Assembly: GCF_030145815.1 (NCBI RefSeq)
Contig: NZ_JAIXHL010000007.1
Span: 62,001 to 126,000, forward strand
Reading direction: 5' to 3'
Length of the DNA: 64,000 nucleotides
Source: Sphingomonas sp.
Lineage (GTDB): Bacteria; Pseudomonadota; Alphaproteobacteria; Sphingomonadales; Sphingomonadaceae
Shown here in pieces: positions 24,978 to 32,306 of this stretch (the stretch's first letter is position 1; every line of letters begins with the position of its first letter). The position numbers and the translations under genes are program-made. The notes below the pieces were generated by a model that did not search any database, was not told the origin of the DNA, and saw only the letters and a program-made list of their open reading frames with translations.

Positions 24978-25759
24978 GCCAGTGCCTCCGCCGCTTTCGC
25001 CCAGCTGGCGAGCTTGTCCTGCGCATCCGACAGCGCGACGACTTCGCCGACGACGATGATCGCCGGGCTCTGCACCTTCTCGCGCTCGACCATCGGGCCA
25101 AGGTCGGCGAGCAACGTGCGGATCGCGCGGCTGCCCGGCAATGTCGCGCGCTCCAGCACCGCGACCGGCATGTCCGGCGCCACGCCATCGCCCATCAATT
25201 TCTCGGCAATGTCGGGGCAGGTCGCGACGCCCATATAGATGACCAGCGTGCGACCCTTGCCCGCCAGCCCCGACCAGTCCTGATCCTTCAATCCCTTGCA
25301 CTGGCCCGCGACAAAGCTGACCGCGCTCGACCAGTCGCGATGGGTCAGCGGCAGCATCGCTTCGGCCGCCGCGCCCAAAGCCGCGCTGACGCCTGGAATG
25401 ACTTCGACCGGCAGGCCAGCCGCGCGCACCGCCTCGACCTCCTCGCCGCCCCGGCCAAAGATGAACGGGTCGCCGCCCTTCAGCCGCACGACGATCGCGC
25501 CGGTCTTCACATGCGCGATGATCAGCGCGTTGATGCCGTCCTGCGGCACCGTATGCTTCGACCGCTTCTTGGCGACGCAAATGCGGTGCGCGTGCGGGGC
25601 GAGGTCAAGCACGCGCGGATCGACCAGCCCGTCATGGACCAGCACATCGGCGGACTTGAGCGCCTCGACCGCGCGGACGGTCAGCAGGCCGGGATCGCCG
25701 GGTCCGGCGCCAACCAGAATGACGCGCCCACGCGCCTGGGGATCGAGCAGGGAAACCAT
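24974..25759 (-). CDS. cobA: Uroporphyrinogen-III C-methyltransferase (SUMT)
   Basis: A 261-aa SAM-dependent enzyme that makes precorrin-2, the precursor of the siroheme needed by CysI. Motifs are VILVGAGPGDPGLLTVRAVEAL, VRLKGGDPFIFGRGGEE and IPGVSAALGAAA. Unlike CysG it has no N-terminal dehydrogenase/ferrochelatase part, so another gene must finish siroheme synthesis. ATG 25759 is used; a GTG 11 codons upstream is possible. Confidence 0.93.
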   Translation of the reverse strand: MVSLLDPQARGRVILVGAGPGDPGLLTVRAVEALKSADVLVHDGLVDPRVLDLAPHAHRICVAKKRSKHTVPQDGINALIIAHVKTGAIVVRLKGGDPFIFGRGGEEVEAVRAAGLPVEVIPGVSAALGAAAEAMLPLTHRDWSSAVSFVAGQCKGLKDQDWSGLAGKGRTLVIYMGVATCPDIAEKLMGDGVAPDMPVAVLERATLPGSRAIRTLLADLGPMVEREKVQSPAIIVVGEVVALSDAQDKLASWAKAAEALA

Positions 25760-25825
25760 GCCACCCAGATGGCTGTCGGGCGGTCCAGCCACAACCGAGG
25801 GTTGCTTGGGGACCGACTAGCGAAT

Positions 25826-26047
25826 CTATGCCTTGGACAGTTCGCGGGCGCGCTGGGCCAGTTTCACCGCCTCATCGATCAGTTCGGCGGTGAACGCGAC
25901 ATCGCCATGCCCGACCGCGATGGTCAGGCAGTTGCGGGCTTCCTGAGCCAGGCGCTGGGCACGGGGCGGGGCGGGCGAATCAAGAACGGTCGGTTTCACG
26001 GCGCGCTCAATCCACAGGCGCTGCGCCCGTTCCGCAACTCGTCGCAT
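25826..26047 (-). CDS. Small Ala/Arg-rich helical protein
   Basis: A 73-aa basic, helix-rich protein between astD and cobA on the same strand. The sequence (LAQEARNCLTIAVGHGDVAFTAELIDEAVKLAQRARELSKA) looks like a real small protein with a positive amphipathic C-terminus, but no family is recognised and no ribosome site is evident. Confidence is limited by its length. Confidence 0.45.
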   Translation of the reverse strand: MRRVAERAQRLWIERAVKPTVLDSPAPPRAQRLAQEARNCLTIAVGHGDVAFTAELIDEAVKLAQRARELSKA

Positions 26048-26089
26048 CTACCTGAATAAATTCGCGATTCCCGCTCACGCCGGCTGGCG

Positions 26090-27505
26090 TTAGCCCTCGC
26101 GCAGCCCGATTCCGATCGACACCCGTGCCTGCTCCGCTTCCGACGATACCACCGGATAAGCGCAATAATCGGCGGCGTAGAAGGCGCTGGGGCGATGATT
26201 GCCCGACCAGCCAATGCCCCCGAACGGCGCCGACGAACTCGCGCCATTGGTCGGCCGGTTCCAGTTGACGATGCCTGCGCGGATATTGGCCCAGAACTGG
26301 TCGTACAGCTTGGGGTTCTGGCTCACCAGGCTCGCCGACAGGCCGTAGCGGGTGTTGTTCGCCTCGGCGATCGCCTCCTCGAACGTCTTGGCGCGGATCA
26401 CCTGCAGGATCGGGCCGAACAGCTCGACATCGGGCTTTTCCGCCACATCGGTCATGTCGATCATCGCCGGGGTAACGAACGGCCGCCCCGGTATCGGCCG
26501 CTCCATATGGCGCAGCGGCTTGCCGCCCATGAAGGTCAGCTCAAGGAAGCTCTCGGTCAACAGGTCGGCGGTGTCGTTGTCGATCACCGGCCCCATGAAC
26601 GGTGCCGGGTCGGCATGCGGCTCGCCGATGATCAGGCGGCCGATCAGCTTGTTGACCTCACCCACCAGCGGCTCGAACAATTTCTCGTCGACGATCAGGC
26701 GGCGCGCGGCGGTGCAGCGCTGCCCCGCGCTGGTGAATGCCGACTGCACCACCAGCACCGCGGCGGAATAGAGATCGGGGGTGTCCCACACCAGAATCGG
26801 GTTGTTGCCGCCCATCTCCAGCGCCAGAATCTTCTCGGGCTTCGACGCGAACGCGCGGTTCAAAGCAATGCCGGTGCGCGCGGAGCCGGTGAACAGCAGC
26901 CCGTCGATCCCGTCATGGCCCGCCAGCGCCTTGCCCTCGTCCGGCCCGCCGATCAGCAACCGGATGCACCCTTCGGGCACGCCAGCGGCATGGAAGCACT
27001 CGACCAGAAACGCCCCGGTCGCCGGGGTCTTTTCCGATGGCTTGAACACCACCGCATTGCCTGCGAGCAGCGCGGGGACGATATGGCCATTGGGCAGATG
27101 CGCCGGGAAATTATACGGGCCCAGCACCGCCAGCACGCCATGCGGCTTGTGCCGCAGCGCAAGGCGCGTGTTCATCGCCGCGTCGATCCGCCGCTGTCCG
27201 GTGCGTTCCGAAAAGGCGCTGATCGAGATGTCGACCTTGGCGATCACCGTCTCGACCTCGGTCCGCGCTTCCCATAACGGCTTGCCGGTCTCGCGCGCGA
27301 TCAGGTCGGTAAAGGCGTCGCTCTTCTGCCGCACGACATTGGCAAAGCGGCGCAGCGCCTCGATCCGATAGGCGAGCGGGCGCGCGGCCCATTCGGCCCA
27401 GTTCGCGCGGGCCTTGGTAACCTCTCCGTCGACATCGCCGCTTGCGCGCCGCCACAGCACGGCGCCGGTCGCAGGTTCGGTCGAAATGATTTCCGTGCCG
27501 GGCAT
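26090..27505 (-). CDS. astD: Succinylglutamate-semialdehyde dehydrogenase
   Basis: A 471-aa aldehyde dehydrogenase of the arginine succinyltransferase pathway type, oxidising N-succinylglutamate semialdehyde. Motifs: LGPYNFPAHLPNGHIVPALLAGNAVVFKPS cofactor region, catalytic Glu in LALEMGGNNPIL, and catalytic Cys in SAGQRCTAARRL. The NFPAHLPNGHIVPAL string is typical of AstD. Other ast genes are not in the window, so the arginine role is by family resemblance. Confidence 0.85.
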   Translation of the reverse strand: MPGTEIISTEPATGAVLWRRASGDVDGEVTKARANWAEWAARPLAYRIEALRRFANVVRQKSDAFTDLIARETGKPLWEARTEVETVIAKVDISISAFSERTGQRRIDAAMNTRLALRHKPHGVLAVLGPYNFPAHLPNGHIVPALLAGNAVVFKPSEKTPATGAFLVECFHAAGVPEGCIRLLIGGPDEGKALAGHDGIDGLLFTGSARTGIALNRAFASKPEKILALEMGGNNPILVWDTPDLYSAAVLVVQSAFTSAGQRCTAARRLIVDEKLFEPLVGEVNKLIGRLIIGEPHADPAPFMGPVIDNDTADLLTESFLELTFMGGKPLRHMERPIPGRPFVTPAMIDMTDVAEKPDVELFGPILQVIRAKTFEEAIAEANNTRYGLSASLVSQNPKLYDQFWANIRAGIVNWNRPTNGASSSAPFGGIGWSGNHRPSAFYAADYCAYPVVSSEAEQARVSIGIGLREG

Positions 27506-27575
27506 TCGGTCTTTCTATGCGCTTGTGGCCCTGAGGATGTGCCTGTCTCTAGCAGCAATTCGCGGCGTTGCCACC

Positions 27576-28985
27576 TCACCAGTCATGCCCGCCAGCGTCG
27601 AGCGCCGCGCCCATCGCGCGGATCGCTGCGACCTTGGAATCGAACGGTCCCCAATCGTCGCCGCGATCGATCGCCGCCCAGATCGCCTCGACCTCTTCGA
27701 TCAGCATCGAACAGGGTTCGCCCGCCTGGAAATAGGGGTGCGCGCGCGCCTCAGGAACGGGGTCATATTCGGCCAGCGCGGCACGCACCGGATCCCATTC
27801 GGCGCCATAGCTGTCGGGCAGCGCGCCGCCATAGGCATCGAAGAAGAACCGGTCGATCGACACCCCGGTCGCCATCAACGCGACCTCGATCGCCTCCTTC
27901 AACGCCCAGCCATGATCGGGGTCGGTCGCCCCCGGCGGCATCCGGATGCCCAGCCGCCGCCGCAGCGGGTGGCCGTAGAACATTTTGAAATAGCTTTCGA
28001 ACTTCTCCAGCCGCTCGATCAACGGCGGTGCCTCGCTGATGATGCGCAGCGACACCGCCAGCTGCGCGACATTCCACAATATCGCATCGGGCTGGCGACC
28101 AAAGGCGTACAGCCCGGCATGGTCGAAATAGGCGGCGGTAAAGCCGGGGTCGAACGTCGGCGCGAACCGCCACGGGCCATAGTCGAAACTCTCGCCGGTC
28201 ACGTTGATGTTGTCGGTGTTGAGCACGCCATGGACGAAGCCCGCGACCATATATTCGCCGGCCAGCGCCGCCGTGCGCGCCACCACCAGCTCAAAGAATT
28301 GCGCGACCGGATCCTCGACCGGCGTCACCCCGAACAGTTCGGCCAGGCACCAATCGACCAGCCGCCGCATATTCTCGGCATCGCCATGATAGGCGAGCCG
28401 CTGGAACGTCCCGATGCGGATCTGCCCATGGCTCATCCGCACCAGCACGGCGGAGCGGGTGGGGGAGGGCTCGTCATTGCGCTCCAGCGCCTCGCCCGTC
28501 TCGATCAGCGAGAAAGTGCGGGAGGTGTTCACCCCCAGCGCCTGCAGCATCTCGGTCGCCAGCACCTCGCGCACACCGCCTTTCAGCGTCAGCCGCCCGT
28601 CGCCGAACCGGCTCCACGGCGTCTGGCCCGAACCCTTGGTGCCCAGCTCCATCAGCGTGCCGTCCGCCCCACGCCGCATCTGCGCAAAGGTGAACCCGCG
28701 CCCGTCGCCCAGCTCGGGATTGTACACCCGGAACTGATGGCCATGGTAGCGCATCGCCAGCGGCCGGGGCAGATTGCCGGGCAGGGCCTCGAACCGCCCG
28801 AAATGGCGCAACCACTGGTCGTCGCTCAGCACGTCCAAACCCACCTCCGCCGCCGCACGATCGTTGCGGAAGCGCAATATGGTCCGCGGAAAGTCGGCGG
28901 CATCGACCGCGTCGTAGAAGGCGTCCCCCAATTTCAGGACGGCAGGATCGGGGGTGTATTCGGGCGCTTGCGGGAAATCGGCCAT
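27576..28985 (-). CDS. selO: YdiU/SelO protein adenylyltransferase
   Basis: A 469-aa pseudokinase-fold enzyme of the SelO family, which transfers AMP to Ser/Thr/Tyr of proteins during redox stress. Typical blocks are YHGHQFRVYNPELGDGRG, GTKGSGQTPWSRFGDGR (nucleotide loop), FVHGVLNTDNINVTGESFDYGPW (metal-binding Asn and Asp) and FDPGFTAAYFDHAG. The C-terminal Cys/Sec redox motif of E. coli SelO is absent. ATG 28985 lies only 18 bases from the divergent hydrolase start. Confidence 0.92.
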   Translation of the reverse strand: MADFPQAPEYTPDPAVLKLGDAFYDAVDAADFPRTILRFRNDRAAAEVGLDVLSDDQWLRHFGRFEALPGNLPRPLAMRYHGHQFRVYNPELGDGRGFTFAQMRRGADGTLMELGTKGSGQTPWSRFGDGRLTLKGGVREVLATEMLQALGVNTSRTFSLIETGEALERNDEPSPTRSAVLVRMSHGQIRIGTFQRLAYHGDAENMRRLVDWCLAELFGVTPVEDPVAQFFELVVARTAALAGEYMVAGFVHGVLNTDNINVTGESFDYGPWRFAPTFDPGFTAAYFDHAGLYAFGRQPDAILWNVAQLAVSLRIISEAPPLIERLEKFESYFKMFYGHPLRRRLGIRMPPGATDPDHGWALKEAIEVALMATGVSIDRFFFDAYGGALPDSYGAEWDPVRAALAEYDPVPEARAHPYFQAGEPCSMLIEEVEAIWAAIDRGDDWGPFDSKVAAIRAMGAALDAGGHDW

Positions 28986-29003
28986 GCGGCGATATGGGGG
29001 GCG

Positions 29004-29879
29004 ATGGCGACCGCGCGCAACCTGCCCAGTTATACCGATGGCTATTGGTGGTCCGGCGACGGACTGCGGCTGCACTATCGCGACTATCCGGGCCGGTCGG
29101 ATCGCCCGCCGCTGATCTGCATCCCCGGCCTGACCCGCAACGCGCGCGACTATGAAAAGCTCGCCGAGCGCCTGTCCGGCGAGTGGCGCGTGATCGCGGT
29201 CGAACTGCGCGGGCGCGGCGAAAGCGCGTACGCCAAGGATCCGATGACCTATGTGCCGCTCACCTATCTCCAGGATCTGGAGGCGCTGGTCGCGGCGCTG
29301 AAGCTCGACCGCTTCGTCGCGGTCGGCACGTCATTGGGCGGCATCCTCACGATGCTGATGGCCTCGACCCATCCCGAACGCATCGCTGGCGCGGTGCTCA
29401 ACGATGTCGGGCCAGAGCTTGATCCCGCAGGGCTGGGGCGGATCCGTGGCTATGTCGGCAAATCGACCTGGCACCCCACCTGGATGCACGCCGCCCGCGC
29501 GGTCGCGGAGGCCAACGCGCATGTGTACCCCAATTGGGGCATCACCGAATGGCTCGACATGGCCAAGCGCACGCACCGCCTGACCAGCGCGGGGCGGATC
29601 GTGCTCGACTATGACATGAAGATCGCCGAACCCTTCCGTGTCCCCGGCAACGAAGCCGGCCCCGACATGTGGCGCGCCTTCGACGCGCTGGCCGACAAAC
29701 CGTTGCTGATCGTCCGCGGCGGCACATCGGACATCCTCCCCGCAGCGGTGGCGGACCGCATGCATGCGCAAGTCCCGGGCAGCGAACTTGTGACGATCCC
29801 CGACACTGGCCACACCCCGACGCTAATCGAACCCGAAGCCGAGGCGGCAATCGACCGCCTGCTGGCGCGAGTCACCTAA
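29004..29879 (+). CDS. Alpha/beta hydrolase
   Basis: A 291-aa soluble alpha/beta-fold hydrolase. The oxyanion region is CIPGLTRNARDY, the nucleophile elbow is VGTSLGGIL (Ser110), the acid region is GGTSDILPA, and the catalytic His is in DTGHTPTLIE. The HHH-free start MATARNLPSYTDGYWWSGDGL and the long cap region match esterase/epoxide-hydrolase-like members; the substrate is unknown. GGGGGG just upstream of ATG 29004 is the likely ribosome site. It diverges from selO across 18 bases. Confidence 0.85.
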   Translation: MATARNLPSYTDGYWWSGDGLRLHYRDYPGRSDRPPLICIPGLTRNARDYEKLAERLSGEWRVIAVELRGRGESAYAKDPMTYVPLTYLQDLEALVAALKLDRFVAVGTSLGGILTMLMASTHPERIAGAVLNDVGPELDPAGLGRIRGYVGKSTWHPTWMHAARAVAEANAHVYPNWGITEWLDMAKRTHRLTSAGRIVLDYDMKIAEPFRVPGNEAGPDMWRAFDALADKPLLIVRGGTSDILPAAVADRMHAQVPGSELVTIPDTGHTPTLIEPEAEAAIDRLLARVT

Positions 29880-29902
29880 GACCGAAGCCCACTGCATCTT
29901 CT

Positions 29903-29953
29903 TCTTAGCCCTCTCCCGCTTGCGGGAGAGGGTTGGCTGAGGGTCTTCTTCTT
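29903..29953 (+). repeat. Left 51-bp terminal inverted repeat around the DUF559 gene
   Basis: Begins TCTTAGCCCTCTCCCGCTT and ends GAGGGTCTTCTTCTT. The core CCCTCTCCCGCTTGCGGGAG is itself a hairpin. It is a near-perfect inverse of 30368-30418, with one clear mismatch. A pyrimidine-rich tract (TTCTTC units) follows to 29990. Confidence 0.92.
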
Positions 29954-29994
29954 CTACCCTTTCTTCTTCTGTTCTTCTTTTCTACCCTCCCCAA

Positions 29995-30360
29995 ATGCCG
30001 CCCGTCCGCCGCACCATAAGCCCCCATGCGGCCCCGCTCCGCCGCGCCCGGACCGAAGCCGAAAACCACTTCTGGCAAGCCGCCCGCAACCGCCAGATCG
30101 CCGGATACAAATTCCGCTTCCAGCACTCGATCGGCCCCTACATCGCCGACTTCGCCTGTCTTGAGGCGATGCTGATCGTCGAGATCGACGGCAGCCAGCA
30201 CAGCCCCGAGAGCGACGCGGCGCGAAAAGCCTATTTGGAGTCCGAGGGATTCCGCATCCTGCGCTTCTGGAACAACGCGGTTCTGGAGAGTCTGGACGGG
30301 GTGCTGACCGTGGTCAGCGCCGCGCTCGCGGGTTCAGCGGCTGGCGGCGACGCCCGGTAG
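29995..30360 (+). CDS. DUF559 nuclease-fold protein
   Basis: A 121-aa protein of the DUF559 family (restriction-endonuclease-like, related to Vsr-type very-short-patch repair nucleases). The PD-(D/E)xK core is visible: Asp52 in GPYIADFACLE, then Glu63-Ile-Asp65 in VEIDGSQH with His69, then LRFWNNAV. An N-terminal RRARTEAENHFWQAARNRQIAGYKFRFQHSIG contacts region is typical. The activity has never been firmly shown. It is enclosed by the inverted repeats 29903-29953 and 30368-30418, which suggests a mobile or self-linked unit. Confidence 0.85.
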   Translation: MPPVRRTISPHAAPLRRARTEAENHFWQAARNRQIAGYKFRFQHSIGPYIADFACLEAMLIVEIDGSQHSPESDAARKAYLESEGFRILRFWNNAVLESLDGVLTVVSAALAGSAAGGDAR

Positions 30361-30367
30361 AAGGAAA

Positions 30368-30418
30368 AAGAAGAAGACCCTCACCCAACCCTCTCCCGCA
30401 AGCGGGAGAGGGCTAAGA
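30368..30418 (-). repeat. Right 51-bp terminal inverted repeat around the DUF559 gene
   Basis: Inverse copy of 29903-29953 (one mismatch in the GGTTGGSTGAGGG tail), starting 8 bases after the DUF559 stop. Contains the palindrome CCCTCTCCCGCAAGCGGGAG. Confidence 0.92.
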
Positions 30419-30442
30419 GCGTAATGCTGGCACGATTGGAAA

Positions 30443-30718
30443 CTATTCGCGCGGTGAAGAAATGTTCGCCGATGATTGCCAGCCGAGGCATCTCACGCCG
30501 TATGCTTCCTCGATCTTTTGAACCGCATCGCGCAGCATGTCCGATGATTCATCATCATAGGGGGCAACAAAGGTCACGCTAGGCGGTGAGGTTGTGACGA
30601 TAGGGCCAATCTGCTCCCACCATGTCATGTGCATGTCGTTCAAGAAGGGACCGTTGACGACGGCGTGCCCCTCAAATCTGACGGTTAGAACGGGAGCTCC
30701 CTCTGTGTCGCTATCCAT
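30443..30718 (-). CDS. Orphan small protein of unknown function
   Basis: A predicted 91-aa acidic protein (MDSDTEGAPVLTVRFEGHAV...). It has no signal peptide or recognisable domain. Tryptophans and a DDESSDMLRDAVQKIEEAYG helix give a normal protein composition, and base composition looks lower-GC than the flanking core genes. No clear ribosome site. It adjoins the DUF559 element and may be accessory. Confidence 0.45.
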   Translation of the reverse strand: MDSDTEGAPVLTVRFEGHAVVNGPFLNDMHMTWWEQIGPIVTTSPPSVTFVAPYDDESSDMLRDAVQKIEEAYGVRCLGWQSSANISSPRE

Positions 30719-30886
30719 AGCGCAGGTCTAACAGCGGTTGAGGTCCCATGCTACGCTATCAGAAACTTGTAAATCGTCATGGCGGTCAATCTCTCCAAAA
30801 CCCTTCCAATGTTGGATTTATTCTGATCTACCCTTGGGGTGGACACGCTCCGAATCCCCCTGCCGCAAACCACCCCGCCTGACACT

Positions 30887-31007
30887 GTCGCGCACCCGTC
30901 GTGCGGCAGTCGCGCAGGTGTCGCGTCGCGGTCTCGCCAGGGTTGTCATCTTGTCGCGCGCCCGTCGCGCAACTGTCGCCCAGCTGTCGCGTCCCAGTCC
31001 AAAACCC
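30887..31007 (+). repeat. Array of eleven 11-bp repeats (GTCGCGCA...)
   Basis: GTC(G) recurs exactly every 11 bases at 30887, 30898, 30909, 30920, 30931, 30953, 30964, 30975, 30986 and 30997; the unit at 30942 has decayed to GTT. The unit consensus is GTCGCGCANCY. The period is not a multiple of three, so it is not coding. It sits about 115 bases upstream of the glycosyltransferase start, in the 404-base gene-free stretch 30719-31122. The rest of that gap shows nothing else except a few CCAAAACCC strings. Confidence 0.85.
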
Positions 31008-31122
31008 GCCCCGTCGCAGTTGCCTCGCGGTCGCTTCCGCCCAAAACCCCCGCATTTACGTCTGCTTCGTCCGACACCCCGGTTGACTCCGCCCCGAAAA
31101 TGACAACTGCAAGGGGCCGATG

Positions 31123-32250
31123 ATGCTCAACATCCTGCACCTCCACTCCAGCTTCGACCTGGGCGGCAAGGAAGCCCGCGCCGTCCGCCTGATGAACGCA
31201 TTCGGCGACCGGGCGAAGCATGTGATCGTCTCCGGGGTCGACGGCGCCTATGGCGCCCGCGACGCGATTGCGAAGGGCGTCCGCTACGAAATCGCGCAGA
31301 ACCCGCCCCCGCTGACCGGCAAGCCCTCGGTCGCGCGCTATGAGGCGATTGCGAAGTTCATGGCGCGCTTCGACCTCGTCCTCACCTACAACTGGGGCGC
31401 GATCGACGGGGTGATGGCGCGGCGCGTGTTTTCGAAGAACATGCCGCCTGTGATCCACCACGAAGACGGCTTCAACTCCGACGAGGCGTTCCGCCTCAAC
31501 CGCGTCCGCAACATGTACCGCCGCATCGCGCTGACCGCAGCGCATGGCCTGGTCGTGCCATCGCACAAGCTGGAGAGTATCGCCTACCAGGTGTGGAAGC
31601 AGCCCATGGCGCGCATCCACCGCATCTCCAACGGCATCGACGTCGCCGCCTATGGCCGCAAGCCCGATCCCAAAGCGATCCCCGGTTTCAAGCGCCTGCC
31701 CGGCCATGTCGTGGTCGGCACGCTGGCTGGGCTGCGGCCGGTCAAGGACATTCCGATGCTGGTCCGCGCCGTCGGCGGCATGAAGACCAAGGCGCAGCTG
31801 GTCATCGTCGGTGAAGGCCCGGACCGCGAAGCGATCGAGGATACGATCGCGAACATGGGCATGGAAAAACAGGTGCTGCTCGCGGGCTTCCTGCCCGATC
31901 CGCACAAATATATGGGCCTGTTCGACATTTTCGCGCTGTCGTCGAAGAGCGAGCAGCAACCGATCGCGGTGATGGAGGCGATGGCGGCCGGCCTTCCGAT
32001 CGCGTCGACCCCGGTCGGCGACGTCGCCAAGATGGTGCACTCCGACAATGTCGTGACGATCAGCAAGGACTGGAACCCCGTCCATCTGCGCGACCGGATC
32101 GAACTGCTCGCGGCCCATCCGGACGTCCGGCGCGCCGCCGGCAAGGCGAATCAGGTCCGGGCGCGCGAACTGTTCGACGAGACCGCGATGATCGCCGCTT
32201 ATGCCAGGCTCTATGCCGATGCGGCGGGCCGTCCCGGCGCGCTGGGGTAA
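31123..32250 (+). CDS. GT4-type glycosyltransferase
   Basis: A 375-aa GT-B fold glycosyltransferase, probably adding a sugar in polysaccharide or envelope synthesis. The N-domain is LNILHLHSSFDLGGKEAR; the donor-binding C-domain shows VVVGTLAGLRPVKDIPMLVRAV, LVIVGEGPDREAI and the E-x7-E motif region SKSEQQPIAVMEAMAAGLPIASTPVGD. ATG 31123 was chosen over ATG 31120 because AAGGGG is six bases upstream of it. The donor and acceptor are unknown. Confidence 0.87.
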   Translation: MLNILHLHSSFDLGGKEARAVRLMNAFGDRAKHVIVSGVDGAYGARDAIAKGVRYEIAQNPPPLTGKPSVARYEAIAKFMARFDLVLTYNWGAIDGVMARRVFSKNMPPVIHHEDGFNSDEAFRLNRVRNMYRRIALTAAHGLVVPSHKLESIAYQVWKQPMARIHRISNGIDVAAYGRKPDPKAIPGFKRLPGHVVVGTLAGLRPVKDIPMLVRAVGGMKTKAQLVIVGEGPDREAIEDTIANMGMEKQVLLAGFLPDPHKYMGLFDIFALSSKSEQQPIAVMEAMAAGLPIASTPVGDVAKMVHSDNVVTISKDWNPVHLRDRIELLAAHPDVRRAAGKANQVRARELFDETAMIAAYARLYADAAGRPGALG

Positions 32251-32306
32251 TTCCCCTCGCACAATTCAAGGATCGCGGCTAAACATGGCGCGAAATTTTT
32301 CGGAGG

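Noticed and set aside
23457..25238. 593-codon frame antisense to cysI and cobA
   Set aside because: Shadow of the sulfur operon; no protein-like features.
27414..29003. Open reading frame continuous with the hydrolase but extending far upstream, antisense to selO
   Set aside because: The upstream part is arginine-rich, has no family features and mirrors selO codons; GC-rich DNA keeps antisense frames open.
29954..29990. Pyrimidine tract read as a terminator
   Set aside because: T and C mixed, no stem immediately before it in the sense direction other than the repeat; kept as part of the flank.
30887..31007. CRISPR array
   Set aside because: Period is 11 bases with no spacers and no cas genes.
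30946..32262. 438-codon frame antisense to the glycosyltransferase
   Set aside because: The composition is typical of a shadow frame, and the opposite strand has clear GT4 motifs.
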